Made by a program: the position numbers and the translations under genes. Below, piece after piece: positions 51,605 to 59,800 of a DNA stretch of 64,000 nt. The stretch lies in the NCBI RefSeq assembly GCF_010858045.1, contig NZ_JAAGVC010000007.1, positions 186,001 to 250,000 on the forward strand, written 5' to 3'. The stretch is from Nocardia cyriacigeorgica (GTDB taxonomy: Bacteria > Actinomycetota > Actinomycetes > Mycobacteriales > Mycobacteriaceae). Every line of letters begins with the position of its first letter. Within the stretch, counting starts at the first letter, position 1. Under the pieces are notes generated by a model. It had not been told where the DNA came from. It worked only from the letters and a program-made list of their open reading frames with translations, and made no database searches.

Positions 51605-52783
51605 TCAGATCATCGAGCGCAGATGCTGCGGCGGCTCCACGCCGAGCGAACCGAGCGCCGCCGCGTGGAACACCGTGCTCGGCACGTGGATCGCGTGGTT
51701 GAGGCCGGCGTGGGCGTCGCGCCAGAACCGCTGCAGCGGCTTGTCCATCCGCAGGGCGTTACCGCCGGAGCGGGCGAAGATCTGGTCGACGGCCATCACC
51801 GCGCGCCACGCCGCCCGCACCTGGGTGCGTCGTCCGGCGGCGCGATCGGCGAAGGAGACCTCCTTGCCTGCGTCGACCAGATCCCACATCTTGTCGACGT
51901 TGGCCAGCAGCTCCTGCCGAGCGGCATTGATATCGGCCGCCGCCTCACTGATCGCGAACAGCACATACGGGTCGTCCTTGATCGCGGTGCCCTGAGCACC
52001 GACCCGGTCGCGCTGGTAATCCAGGTGCGCGGCCAGCGCGCCCTCGGCGATGCCGATCACCGCGGAGGTGATGCCGAGCGGGAACATGTTCGACCACGGC
52101 ATCTTGTACAGCGTCTCGGTGACCCCGTACTCCTTCTGGGCGGTGCCGTCGATCACGTGATCGCCGTTCATCACCCGGTAGGACGGCACGAAGGCATCCT
52201 TGACGATGATGTCCTTGGAGCCGGTGCCCTTGAGCCCCACCACATTCCACGAGTCCTCGACGATCGTGTAGTCGCTGCGCGGCAGGATCATGTGCAGCAT
52301 GGTCGGCGGGGTGGCGATATTGCCGTCGGTGTCGCCGAGCATCGCGCCGAGGAAGATCCAGTCACAGTGGTCGGTGCCGGAGCTGAACTGCCAGCGGCCG
52401 TTGAAGATGTAGCCGCCGTCCACCGGCCGCGCGATACCGGTGGGTGCGTACGGCGAGGCCATCCAGGTGTCGTTGTCGGCGCCCCACACCTCTTCCTGCA
52501 CCTTCGGATCGGCGAAGGCCAGCTGCCACGGATGCACACCGACGATGCCGCAGATCCAGCCGGTCGCCGGGTCCAGCGACGCGGCGGCCATGACCGTTTC
52601 GGCGAATTCGCGCGGGTGCGCTTCGAAACCGCCGTACTTCTTGGGCTGAAGCAGCTTGATCGGGCCGGCGGTTTTCAGCATCTTCGCCGTCTCGTCGGGC
52701 AGCTTCCCGAGGCGCTCGGCCTCAGGGGACTGCTCGCGCAGCTGGTCGGCGATGGCCGTGATGTTGTCGAGAACCTTGTTCAT
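51605..52783 (-). CDS. hsaA: 3-HSA hydroxylase, oxygenase component
   Basis: 392 aa, the usual HsaA length. Acyl-CoA-dehydrogenase-like flavin monooxygenase: PIKLLQPKKYGGFEAHPREFAETVMAAASLDPATGWICGIVGVHPWQLA, NGRWQFSSGTDHCDWIFLGAM, and SAWNVVGLKGTGSKDIIV-type segment. With FMNH2 from HsaB it hydroxylates 3-HSA to the catechol 3,4-DHSA. Start MNKVLDNITAIADQL chosen for family length; ribosome site weak (AGGAACTAG), so coupling to kshA 34 bp upstream is likely. Confidence 0.9.
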   Translation of the reverse strand: MNKVLDNITAIADQLREQSPEAERLGKLPDETAKMLKTAGPIKLLQPKKYGGFEAHPREFAETVMAAASLDPATGWICGIVGVHPWQLAFADPKVQEEVWGADNDTWMASPYAPTGIARPVDGGYIFNGRWQFSSGTDHCDWIFLGAMLGDTDGNIATPPTMLHMILPRSDYTIVEDSWNVVGLKGTGSKDIIVKDAFVPSYRVMNGDHVIDGTAQKEYGVTETLYKMPWSNMFPLGITSAVIGIAEGALAAHLDYQRDRVGAQGTAIKDDPYVLFAISEAAADINAARQELLANVDKMWDLVDAGKEVSFADRAAGRRTQVRAAWRAVMAVDQIFARSGGNALRMDKPLQRFWRDAHAGLNHAIHVPSTVFHAAALGSLGVEPPQHLRSMI

Positions 52784-52817
52784 CGGGGCACTAGTTCCTG
52801 TCGTATGCGCGGGGGGA

Positions 52818-53984
52818 TTAGGTGGTGATGACGGCGCCACGGGCGATGTTGTCGGCCACTTCGGCCTCCCAGCTCGTGACGGCGCGCTCGGTATCGATCT
52901 CGAACTCGAAGCGCTTGGTCATGTCGTCGGTGATGTCTTCGACGTCGACGTAGAACTGCTTGTACCAGCGGCGCAGCTGATACACCGGCCCGTCTTCCTC
53001 CGACAGCAGCGGATTGTCGATGGGCGCCTTGTTCTTCCAGATCGCCACGTCCTGCTCGAAACCGACTTCGACGCCGTGGGCGAACTGCGCGGCCATCGCG
53101 TTGGCGTCCTCATCGGACATGCCGGTCGGCTTCTTCACCATCGCGCCGTACTGGAGCACGAAGGAGTTCTCGGTGACGGGGTAGTGGCAGTTGATCAGCA
53201 CCGTCTCGATCGTCATGCCGTTGGCCTCGCTCCACAGCCAGTCGATCATGTACGACGGGCCGAAATACGAAGCGTCCGAACGCAAGGTGGAGTTCGGGTC
53301 GTCGTAGTTGGTGCCGACCTCGATGTCCTGGCGCGGCGTCGAGCGCATGTACTGGGTGGCGACGTGGCCCTCGAAGACGTTCTTGAAGTACCGCGGGAAG
53401 GCGTAGTGCACGTAGAAGAAGTGCGCCATATCCACCACGTTGTCGACGATCTCGCGGCAGTGCGAACCCTCGATCAGCATCGAATTCCAGGTCCAGTCGG
53501 TCCACTCGGAGCTGCCGTAACCCTCGATCTCGGGGATGGTCACCTCATCGGTGGGCTTGCTGCCCTGCGGGTCGTGCCAGACATAGAGCTGGCCGTTGCG
53601 TTCGAGCGTCGGCCAGGCGCGGGTCTTGGCCAGCGGCGGCACGCGGCGCGCGTACGGGATGCCGGTGCAGCGGCCGTTGCCGCCCCAGCGCCAGTCGTGG
53701 AACGGGCAGGCGATGGAATCGCCCTTGACGGTGCCGTGGGCGAGGTTGCCGCCCATGTGACGGCAGAACGCGTCGAGCACGTTCAGCTTGCCGTCGGATT
53801 CGGACTGGAAGACCACCAGCGTGGTGCCGAACGCCTTGATCTCGTGTGGTTTGCCGTCCTGGAAGGACTTCAGCAGGCCGAGGCAATGCCAGCCGCGGGC
53901 GAACCGGGTGGGTGCCGCCGCGGCCTCGATCGTCCTGAATTCGTCCGTGCTCTGGGCTGAGCCGTTCGGTGATAGACCCGGCAT
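52818..53984 (-). CDS. kshA: 3-ketosteroid 9alpha-hydroxylase oxygenase
   Basis: 388 aa, normal KshA size. Rieske [2Fe-2S] motif Cys74-x-His76 ... Cys93-x2-His96 and mononuclear iron ligands in DNVVDMAHFFYVHYAFPRYFKNVFEGHVA (His188, His193 plus a later Asp). The F-P-x-x-F-K-N-V-F-E-G-H segment is specific for KshA. With KshB it 9alpha-hydroxylates 1,4-androstadiene-3,17-dione, leading to ring B opening. Start MPGLSP with GGAGG 5 nt upstream. First gene of kshA-hsaA-hsaC behind a double motif. Confidence 0.93.
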   Translation of the reverse strand: MPGLSPNGSAQSTDEFRTIEAAAAPTRFARGWHCLGLLKSFQDGKPHEIKAFGTTLVVFQSESDGKLNVLDAFCRHMGGNLAHGTVKGDSIACPFHDWRWGGNGRCTGIPYARRVPPLAKTRAWPTLERNGQLYVWHDPQGSKPTDEVTIPEIEGYGSSEWTDWTWNSMLIEGSHCREIVDNVVDMAHFFYVHYAFPRYFKNVFEGHVATQYMRSTPRQDIEVGTNYDDPNSTLRSDASYFGPSYMIDWLWSEANGMTIETVLINCHYPVTENSFVLQYGAMVKKPTGMSDEDANAMAAQFAHGVEVGFEQDVAIWKNKAPIDNPLLSEEDGPVYQLRRWYKQFYVDVEDITDDMTKRFEFEIDTERAVTSWEAEVADNIARGAVITT

Positions 53985-54062
53985 CGAAACCTCCATGTTC
54001 CACCGGATGACTGTGATCTGAGTCAAATGGTGGACCCGCCGGGCGGCGTACGGACGTCGTCC

Positions 54063-54076
54063 TCCCGGTCAGCGGA
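54063..54076. promoter_or_regulatory. steroid-island motif, kshA promoter, copy 1
   Basis: TCCCGGTCAGCGGA, 78 bp before kshA. Confidence 0.65.
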
Positions 54077-54113
54077 CAGGTTTCGTGAAGTGTGAAACGG
54101 CTGGCTGCGGGCC

Positions 54114-54128
54114 TCCCGGTGAGCGGGA
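54114..54128. promoter_or_regulatory. steroid-island motif, kshA promoter, copy 2
   Basis: TCCCGGTGAGCGGGA with flanking C/G extends to CTCCCG-N5-CGGGAG. It is 51 bp from copy 1 (about five helical turns). Confidence 0.7.
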
Positions 54129-54138
54129 GCGAGTGGGG

Positions 54139-54843
54139 TCACGTGGCCGGTAGCACCGGCCCGGCGAGCGCGCCGAAGCTGTGGCACAGCCGCGTCACGA
54201 TCTTGCTGCCGCGTTCGGGATCGAACCAGCGATCGATATGCGCCCAGTGGTACGGATGGGTCATGTAGGGCCCGGTCAGCCCGTCGAGGTCGGTGAATTC
54301 CTGTTCCCAGACATGGGTCCAGCCGCTGCCGCTGTCGACTCTGCTCAGCTGGGAGGCGCCGATGGTGTGGATGTAGTCGGGCATCGCGGCGGTTTCGGAT
54401 TCGAAAGTGGCCACCTGTGCCGGGTCGGTCCGTGGGTCGACCGCGACGAGCAGGGCTCGGTAGATGCGCGCCGGCTCGGCATATCCGGCCGGTGACGGCG
54501 CCCCCTGATGTCGCGCCGGTGGCGGGGTGTGCGAGGTTGGCGGCGCTGCTCGTCCGGCCGGTGGCTTCACGCGCTGCGGGGTTGCGGTGAAAGCCGCGGT
54601 CTCGACCCGCTCGACGAACGACTCGCTCAACCACCGGTCGACGGCGTTTACGACCGGCTGCTGCTGCACGTCATCGGCGAAACGCAGTCGCACGATCAGG
54701 TCCCCGGCGTCGATCCCGCCCGGCAACGTCGTTGCGACCAGCGCTCGGTGGGTGTGTGGTGCGACCAGACGGCGTAGCTGCGCGGCCAGCTCGGCGCTGC
54801 GCTCCGGATCGCTCAGGTGGACCAAGTGCACGACCTCAGACAT
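54139..54843 (-). CDS. A/B-barrel (Dabb-like) protein, duplicated
   Basis: 234 aa with two ferredoxin-like halves joined by a Pro-rich linker (about 95-125). Second half RIYRALLVAVDPRTDPAQVATFESETAAMPDYIHTIGASQLSRVDSGSGWTHVWEQEFTDLDGLTGPYMTHPYHWAHIDRWF resembles stress-responsive A/B barrel (Dabb) proteins; the first half is a diverged copy (VVHLVHLSDPERSAELAAQLRRL). Such domains bind or isomerise small cyclic substrates. Starts 8 bp inside the upstream gene and is followed by the kshA promoter. Role in steroid metabolism is inferred from context. Confidence 0.65.
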   Translation of the reverse strand: MSEVVHLVHLSDPERSAELAAQLRRLVAPHTHRALVATTLPGGIDAGDLIVRLRFADDVQQQPVVNAVDRWLSESFVERVETAAFTATPQRVKPPAGRAAPPTSHTPPPARHQGAPSPAGYAEPARIYRALLVAVDPRTDPAQVATFESETAAMPDYIHTIGASQLSRVDSGSGWTHVWEQEFTDLDGLTGPYMTHPYHWAHIDRWFDPERGSKIVTRLCHSFGALAGPVLPAT

Positions 54844-55339
54844 CGGCCAGAACCTCCACATCGTCGCAGCCGCAGGCGGTGGTCCGGCGCCGGCTGACGA
54901 GCAGCTCGTCGGCGGCCTGCCACCACTGCGCGACCTGCGGATCCCGGCTCGCGCCGAGCCGCTGCCGCCACCACTGTTGCGCGCCGCGCACCGTCCAGCT
55001 GACGGTGATGGTGTTCGATTGCTCGGCCAGCCACACCGGGGGACTGACCAGCACCCGATCCAGCTCGAGCCCACGCTCCCGCGCGCCGGGTGCGTATTCC
55101 CGCAGGTAGAGGTCGAGAAAGGCGCGACCACGCCCGGGTGGTGCGACCATCTCGTCGACGATGTAGATCACCGGCTCGCCGCGATCTGCCTGCCGTTCGA
55201 TCAGGCCCGAGTCGTCGGCCGCGGTTGCAGCGCCGATGCCGGCCTCGCTGCCGGAGCGGGCACCGGATGGGTACTGTCCCTCCGTGTCCGACCCATCCGC
55301 ACGCCCGTTGCGCCCCGGCGTCATCGCCGCACTGTCCAT
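54836..55339 (-). CDS. ferredoxin-fold (NIPSNAP/ABM-like) protein
   Basis: 167 aa. About 55 disordered residues, then VIYIVDEMVAPPGRGRAFLDLYLREYAPGARERGLELDRVLVSPPVWLAEQSNTITVSWTVRGAQQWWRQRLGAS, a NIPSNAP or antibiotic-biosynthesis-monooxygenase-like half-barrel. The start is 3 nt after the upstream SDR stop and its end overlaps the next gene by 8 bp, so the three are one operon. Function unknown; no catalytic residues can be assigned. Confidence 0.6.
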   Translation of the reverse strand: MDSAAMTPGRNGRADGSDTEGQYPSGARSGSEAGIGAATAADDSGLIERQADRGEPVIYIVDEMVAPPGRGRAFLDLYLREYAPGARERGLELDRVLVSPPVWLAEQSNTITVSWTVRGAQQWWRQRLGASRDPQVAQWWQAADELLVSRRRTTACGCDDVEVLADV

Positions 55340-55342
55340 CGT

Positions 55343-56128
55343 TCAGCCTTTCTGGGTGAATCCGGCGTCGACGACGAGTTCGGTGCCGGTGACGTAGCGG
55401 GATTCGTCGGAGGCCAGGAACAGCACGGCATTGCTGACGTCCGCCGGTTCCACCCACGGAACGGCGATCAGATGTCGCCGTGCCAGCACGTCCTCGGCAT
55501 CGGCGGCGGTCGGATGCTCGATGTCCGGGCACAGTCTCGCGATCGCGCCCGAGCTCAGCGGCCGGCCGCCGACAGCGCCCGGATGCACCGTGTTCACCCG
55601 GATCGAGCGCCGACCCCATTCCGCCGCCACCGTGCGGGCGAGCCCGGCGACGCCGTGTTTGGCGGCCGAGTAGTGGGCCCGCACCGGATCCCCGCGCACG
55701 CCGGATGTGGAACCGATGATCACGACCGCTGCGCCGTCGACCAGATGGGAACCGAAGGCCCGCAAGGTATTCCATACGCCGGTGAGGTTGATGTCGAGGC
55801 ATCGGTGCCAAGTGGCGTCCTCGATTCCGGCCGCCGGGCCCGGCGCATCGCACAGCCCGGCATTGGCGATCAGGATGTCGATGCGGCCGAACGCGCGGAC
55901 CGCCGATTCGGCGGCCCGCTCGAGAGCGGCGAGGTCGCGGACATCGGCTTCCGCGGTGAGCATTCGGGCAACGGCGGGTTCGTCTTCGAACGAACTCCCG
56001 GGCAGGTCGACGGCCACCACATCCGCGCCTTCGGCACGCAACCGGCGCACGTGGGTGCGTCCGGTGCCACTGGCGGCTCCCGTCACCACCGCCACTTTGC
56101 CGCCAACTCGTCCCGTCCTATGGTTCAT
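55343..56128 (-). CDS. SDR oxidoreductase, mycofactocin-coupled type
   Basis: 261 aa. KVAVVTGAASGTGRTHVRRLRAEGADVVAVDLPG, NAGL, and H-Y-S-A-A-K (AHYSAAKHGVAGLARTVAAEWG). Insert PTAADAEDVLARRHLIAVPWVEPADVSNAVLFLASDESRYVTGTELVVDAGFTQKG is the mycofactocin-linked type. Third such SDR of the island. Start MNHRTG with GAGGAG 4 nt upstream rather than the Ala-rich upstream ATGs. Leads the two barrel-protein genes. Confidence 0.87.
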   Translation of the reverse strand: MNHRTGRVGGKVAVVTGAASGTGRTHVRRLRAEGADVVAVDLPGSSFEDEPAVARMLTAEADVRDLAALERAAESAVRAFGRIDILIANAGLCDAPGPAAGIEDATWHRCLDINLTGVWNTLRAFGSHLVDGAAVVIIGSTSGVRGDPVRAHYSAAKHGVAGLARTVAAEWGRRSIRVNTVHPGAVGGRPLSSGAIARLCPDIEHPTAADAEDVLARRHLIAVPWVEPADVSNAVLFLASDESRYVTGTELVVDAGFTQKG

Positions 56129-56293
56129 CGCGCTCCTCGCCATCGCCGCGGCGCACGCAGACGCCGGCATCCTGCGATAGTCGGCGGCCGACCGGGCCGT
56201 GGCGCATACCGTTCCCGATCAGTGGAACAGGCCCGGCCGCGAGGTGTCGGCCGGCTCTACCGTTGCCGCAGGATCGAAGGAAGGGATGTGGCG

Positions 56294-56716
56294 ATGGTGC
56301 ACGTTGCGACGGCCGGTGCGGTCGGGACCCGGCTCGACATCGACCTGGAGGCGGACGGTATCCGCGAGTTCAACGCCGCCACGATGGCGCGCGCGGCCAC
56401 ACCCGCCACCACCGGCGAACCCGTCGTCGCGCCCACCTTCCTGCCCGCCCGGATCGCCGCGGCCGGCGAAGCGGCGATAGAGCATTGGCCCGGCATCCCG
56501 ATCGAGCAGGATCACCGCTTCTTCGGCCCACCGCCGCGCGCAGGCGAACGGCTCACCGCGCAATCGCGCATCGCACGCGTCTACGAGGTGGACGACGACC
56601 ACGGCACCCCGGTGACCATGATCGAGATGGTCACCCAGTACTTCGACCGCACCGGTCGCCTCGTCGCCGAATCCTGGATGACCGGCACCCGTCCCGTCTC
56701 GCAGGAGTCCGCATGA
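56294..56716 (+). CDS. MaoC-like hydratase, N-terminal type
   Basis: 140 aa hot-dog fold of the MaoC_dehydrat_N/FAS1 type: VGTRLDIDLEADGIREFNAATMA ... VAPTFLPARI, GIPIEQDHRFFGPPPRAGERLTAQSRIARVYEVDD, VTMIEMVTQYFDRTGRLVAES. The catalytic D-x4-H of the enoyl-CoA hydratase half is not visible, as expected for a partner subunit. AAGGAAGGGATG precedes the ATG. It overlaps the next hot-dog gene by 4 bp (ATGA), suggesting a heteromer like ChsH1-ChsH2 of cholesterol side-chain hydration. Confidence 0.75.
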   Translation: MVHVATAGAVGTRLDIDLEADGIREFNAATMARAATPATTGEPVVAPTFLPARIAAAGEAAIEHWPGIPIEQDHRFFGPPPRAGERLTAQSRIARVYEVDDDHGTPVTMIEMVTQYFDRTGRLVAESWMTGTRPVSQESA

Positions 56717-57096
56717 CCGCGACCGCCCCCGCACCCACCACCTCCTTCGGCCCACTCACCGAGGCCGACTTCGAGAAGTACGCGAGCGCCACTCGAACGC
56801 TTGCCCCCGGTAGTGAAACTGCCGGTGACGCAGCGTCGTTCACCGCGTCCGCGGGCCCACTCGCCGCCGCGCTCCTCGCCAGTTACGCCACCGATTGGCT
56901 CGGCAGCGAAACCGTGCGCCGATTCCGCACCCGCTGCTCCCGCCCGCTCTGGCCGGGCGACACGCTCACCTGCTCGGGATACGTTGTGCAGCACTACGTT
57001 CTGGATGGTGAATCCTGCGTCGACGTCACCCTCGTCGGCACCGACCAGGACGGCCGCGTGGCCGCGCGGGCGTGGGCGACGTTCGTCTGCGCATGA
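56713..57096 (+). CDS. MaoC-like hot-dog protein, C-terminal type
   Basis: 127 aa. MTATAPAPTTSFGPLTEADFEKYASATR, then ASFTASAGPLAAALLASYATDWLGSETVRRFRTRCSRPLWPGDTLTCSGYVV, the hot-dog helix and strand of MaoC-type dehydratases. The usual catalytic Asp/His pair (N-x-x-H-x-D) reads A-S-F-T-A-S-A, so the catalytic residues appear to be missing. Translationally coupled to the preceding hot-dog gene. Function in the island unclear. Confidence 0.7.
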   Translation: MTATAPAPTTSFGPLTEADFEKYASATRTLAPGSETAGDAASFTASAGPLAAALLASYATDWLGSETVRRFRTRCSRPLWPGDTLTCSGYVVQHYVLDGESCVDVTLVGTDQDGRVAARAWATFVCA

Positions 57097-57213
57097 ACTG
57101 GGCGGGGTAGCTCCTCGAAGACGGGCGGTACGCTTCCGCTCGATTGTGCTGTTTCGCCGCCGCGGCGCCCACCGGGCTCGCCACAGCCGGGGCGCACCCG
57201 CTGCCGGTCCTGT

Positions 57214-58206
57214 TCAGTCCTGGGTGAGCTTGCGAATCAACTCGAACGACCGGGCCCTGGCCTCGATGTCGTAGACGAGGGTGTTCAGCATGATCTCGTC
57301 GGCGTCGGTGTCCGCGATCAGGGAGCTGAGCTGGCGGCGCACAGTGTCGGGAGAGCCGAGCAACTGACCGGCACGGCGCTGGGCGGCGAAATGGCGCTCG
57401 CGATCGTTGGCGGGGAAGCCGGCGGCCTCCTCGGGGGTGGGCAGGCGGCGCGGGCGGCCGGACATCAGATGCAGGAAGGCCAGCTCGCGTGGGCGCGACA
57501 GGAGTTCGGCCTGCTCATCGGTGTCGGCGCAGATCGCGGCCGCCGCCACCATGGCGTACGGACGTTCCAGCTGTTCGGAGGGCCGGAAGTTCTCGCGGTA
57601 CAGCTCGAGCGCGGCCACGGTGTTGTTCGGGCTGATGTGGTGAGCGAACGCGAAGCGCACGCCGAGGATCGCCGCCACCTGCGCGCTGTAGCCGCTGGAG
57701 CCGAGCAACCAGATCTCGGGTTCATCGTCCTGGCCCGGGGTCGCCGCGATGCCGTCCGGGCTGGTGCCGCGGAAATAGGCGAGCAGCGCCGCCAGCTCCT
57801 GCGGAAACGATTCCGCCGACAGCCCGTCCTTGGTGCGGCGCAGTGCCAGTGCTGTGGCCTGGTCTGTCCCGGGCGCGCGCCCGATGCCGAGATCGATCCG
57901 ACCCGGATGCAATGCGTGCAGCGTGCCGAACTGTTCGGCGACCACGAGCGGCGCGTGGTTGGGCAGCATCACCCCGCCGGATCCGACCCGGATACGAGAG
58001 GTCGCCGCTGCCAGGTGCGCCAGCAGCACACTCGGCGCCGCGCTGGCGATGCCGGGCATGTTGTGATGCTCGGCCACCCAGAATCGCGCATAGCCCATCG
58101 CCTCGGTGCGCCGCGCGAGTTCGGTCGTGGCCGCGAGACCGTCACCGGCGGTGTTGCCTTCCTGCACGGGTGCAAGATCCAGCACGGAGAGCGGGACGTT
58201 GATCAT
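57214..58206 (-). CDS. LLM-class flavin-dependent oxidoreductase
   Basis: 330 aa of the MsnO8/alkanal-monooxygenase-like branch: [93 protein letters not shown], then [26 protein letters not shown]. Likely FMN or F420-dependent. GAAGGAG precedes the ATG. It is separated from the island by a 117-bp gap and faces the hot-dog pair; whether it belongs to the steroid pathway is unclear. Confidence 0.87.
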   Translation of the reverse strand: MINVPLSVLDLAPVQEGNTAGDGLAATTELARRTEAMGYARFWVAEHHNMPGIASAAPSVLLAHLAAATSRIRVGSGGVMLPNHAPLVVAEQFGTLHALHPGRIDLGIGRAPGTDQATALALRRTKDGLSAESFPQELAALLAYFRGTSPDGIAATPGQDDEPEIWLLGSSGYSAQVAAILGVRFAFAHHISPNNTVAALELYRENFRPSEQLERPYAMVAAAAICADTDEQAELLSRPRELAFLHLMSGRPRRLPTPEEAAGFPANDRERHFAAQRRAGQLLGSPDTVRRQLSSLIADTDADEIMLNTLVYDIEARARSFELIRKLTQD

Positions 58207-58309
58207 GGGGCTCCTTCGCGATCGCGTTCCCCTGTGCGAACGCCCGCCCCGGTCGCGGTATTTCGCCTGGCTCACGAACGCGACCCGAGCCGAGGCTCGC
58301 CAACCAAAC

Positions 58310-58323
58310 TTACTTCTAGGTAA
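58310..58323. promoter_or_regulatory. candidate operator TTAC-N6-GTAA
   Basis: TTACTTCTAGGTAA lies in the AT-rich upstream region of the SDR gene, 56 bp before its ATG, and overlaps the probable -35/-10 interval. TetR-type half-site spacing; the regulator is not in the window. Confidence 0.45.
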
Positions 58324-58379
58324 ATTACGCTATGGTCAATTCGCTAGGATCGTGGATGCCGACCACCGAGAGGACTCCG

Positions 58380-59234
58380 ATGGCAACCGGACGTGCAGGA
58401 ACGGCCCTACTCAACCCACCGGCGCTGGTGCGCACGCTTTCCTCGCTACTGCGTCCGGGCGGAGGGGAGAACATCGCAGGAAAGACCGTGCTGCTCACCG
58501 GCGCATCGTCGGGAGTGGGCAAGGTCGCCGCGCACAAACTCGGTGCCAGTGGTGCGAAGCTCGTGCTCGTCGCACGTGGTGAACAGGCGCTGTGCGAGGT
58601 CCGCGACGCCGTCCGGGCGGCCGGTGGCAAAGCCGAGGCGATGGTCTGCGATCTGTCCGACGGGGCGGCCGTCGACGCGCTCGCCGAACAGATCGGCGCC
58701 GAGGTCGGCAAGGTGGACGTACTCGTCAACAACGCGGGCCGTTCGATCCGCCGCCGCGCCGACGACGCCACCGACCGCTTCCACGACTACGAGCGCACCA
58801 TGGCGCTGAACTACTTCGGCGCGACCCGGCTCACCATGGCCCTGCTGCCCTCGATGCTCGAGGCACGTGACGGGCACATCATCAATATCGCCACCTGGGG
58901 CGTCGCCGCGGGCTCGATGCCCATGTTCACCGCGTACCACGCGTCCAAGGCAGCGCTCGGCGCGTTCGGCCGCAGCCTCGGCGCCGAGACCCGCCCGCAC
59001 GGCGTGCACGTCACGACCATCGGCTATCCGCTGGTCCGCACGGAGATGATCGCGCCGACCGCCAAATACGAGGCGGCGCCCGCGCTCTCCGCCGAGGCGG
59101 CCGCCGACTGGATCCTCACGGCCATCCGCACGCGTCCCATCGAGCTCTATCCGCGATACGCCCGCTTCTTGCAGGCCATCGGCGCCGTCTCACCCCGCGC
59201 CGTGGACAGCTTGATCTGGCGGTTGGGGATCTGA
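58380..59234 (+). CDS. SDR-family oxidoreductase
   Basis: 284 aa. After a 35-residue leader, GKTVLLTGASSGVGKVAAHKLGASGAKLVLVARGEQAL (TGxxxGxG), NNAG, and Y-H-A-S-K in FTAYHASKAALGAFGRSLGAE, with a C-terminus like membrane-associated DHRS7/Rv-type SDRs (RPIELYPRYARFLQAIGAVSPRAVDSLIWRL). It may act on a lipophilic alcohol or ketone. ATG with GAGAGGA is preferred over a GTG/ATG 48 bp upstream. Its relation to the steroid island is not shown. Confidence 0.87.
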   Translation: MATGRAGTALLNPPALVRTLSSLLRPGGGENIAGKTVLLTGASSGVGKVAAHKLGASGAKLVLVARGEQALCEVRDAVRAAGGKAEAMVCDLSDGAAVDALAEQIGAEVGKVDVLVNNAGRSIRRRADDATDRFHDYERTMALNYFGATRLTMALLPSMLEARDGHIINIATWGVAAGSMPMFTAYHASKAALGAFGRSLGAETRPHGVHVTTIGYPLVRTEMIAPTAKYEAAPALSAEAAADWILTAIRTRPIELYPRYARFLQAIGAVSPRAVDSLIWRLGI

Positions 59235-59395
59235 GCCGCGGCGACAGTCGAGGGGTCGGCCGGCTCGCCACCTGGGACTTCGGTGATCGACGGAATTGAT
59301 CTTGATGGCCTGGGTCACACCGGGGTGATTCCGGCTGCGAAACCGGCCCGGCTGCACCCCGCTGACCTGCGCAAATGTCAACGCGACCAGGGGAT

Positions 59396-59424
59396 TTGAC
59401 GAAGCGTTCGCCGCCGCGTAACTT
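59396..59424 (+). promoter_or_regulatory. rRNA operon promoter
   Basis: TTGACG, 17-bp spacer, TAACTT, 370 bp before the 16S gene: a strong SigA-type promoter as in mycobacterial rrn operons. Confidence 0.8.
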
Positions 59425-59800
59425 ATTCCAGGTCAGAGCGACACGGACACCGACCCGGAGCCCACAGGGCCTGGGAAACGAGGTAGGACGAGGAGCGCCT
59501 GACAAGCCGGTCGAAGAGCGGATTTGACTCTGAGCCACTGATCGGTAAGCTAGGAACCCTGCCTCACTGAAGCCCCTGGACGAAAAGCCGGGTCGGATGT
59601 GTGTGCGTGTGTTCTTTGAGAACTCAATAGTGTGTCGATGAATGTCAGTGCCAATAGTTTATTGGTTCCGGCCTCGCATACCCCCGTGTGTTGGGGTCGG
59701 ACATTTAGTCAGCAAATCTTTTTGCTGGCGTTTTGTTTTGCCAAGGTTTTCGGACTCTGGTTAATTCTTCTGATTGCACCCTTTGGGTGTGATTGTGAGT
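59425..59800 (+). other. rRNA leader with antitermination and processing elements
   Basis: No gene. GTTCTTTGAGAACTCAATAG at 59611-59630 resembles the actinobacterial boxA region and recurs in the 16S-23S spacer. CAGCAAA-tctt-TTTGCTG (59710-59727) and CACCC-ttt-GGGTG (59777-59789) are short hairpins of the processing stalk. Confidence 0.7.

Noticed and set aside
51605..52783. Annotation as a generic acyl-CoA dehydrogenase
   Set aside because: Length, the N-terminal MNKVLDNITAIADQL and the hsaC/kshA neighbours fit HsaA, a flavin monooxygenase with the same fold.
36342..54128. KstR-type operator (TnnAACnnGTTnnA) in the steroid island
   Set aside because: I looked in the intergenic regions and saw no convincing match; the recurrent motif there is TCCCGGT(C/G)A(G/C)CGGGA instead.
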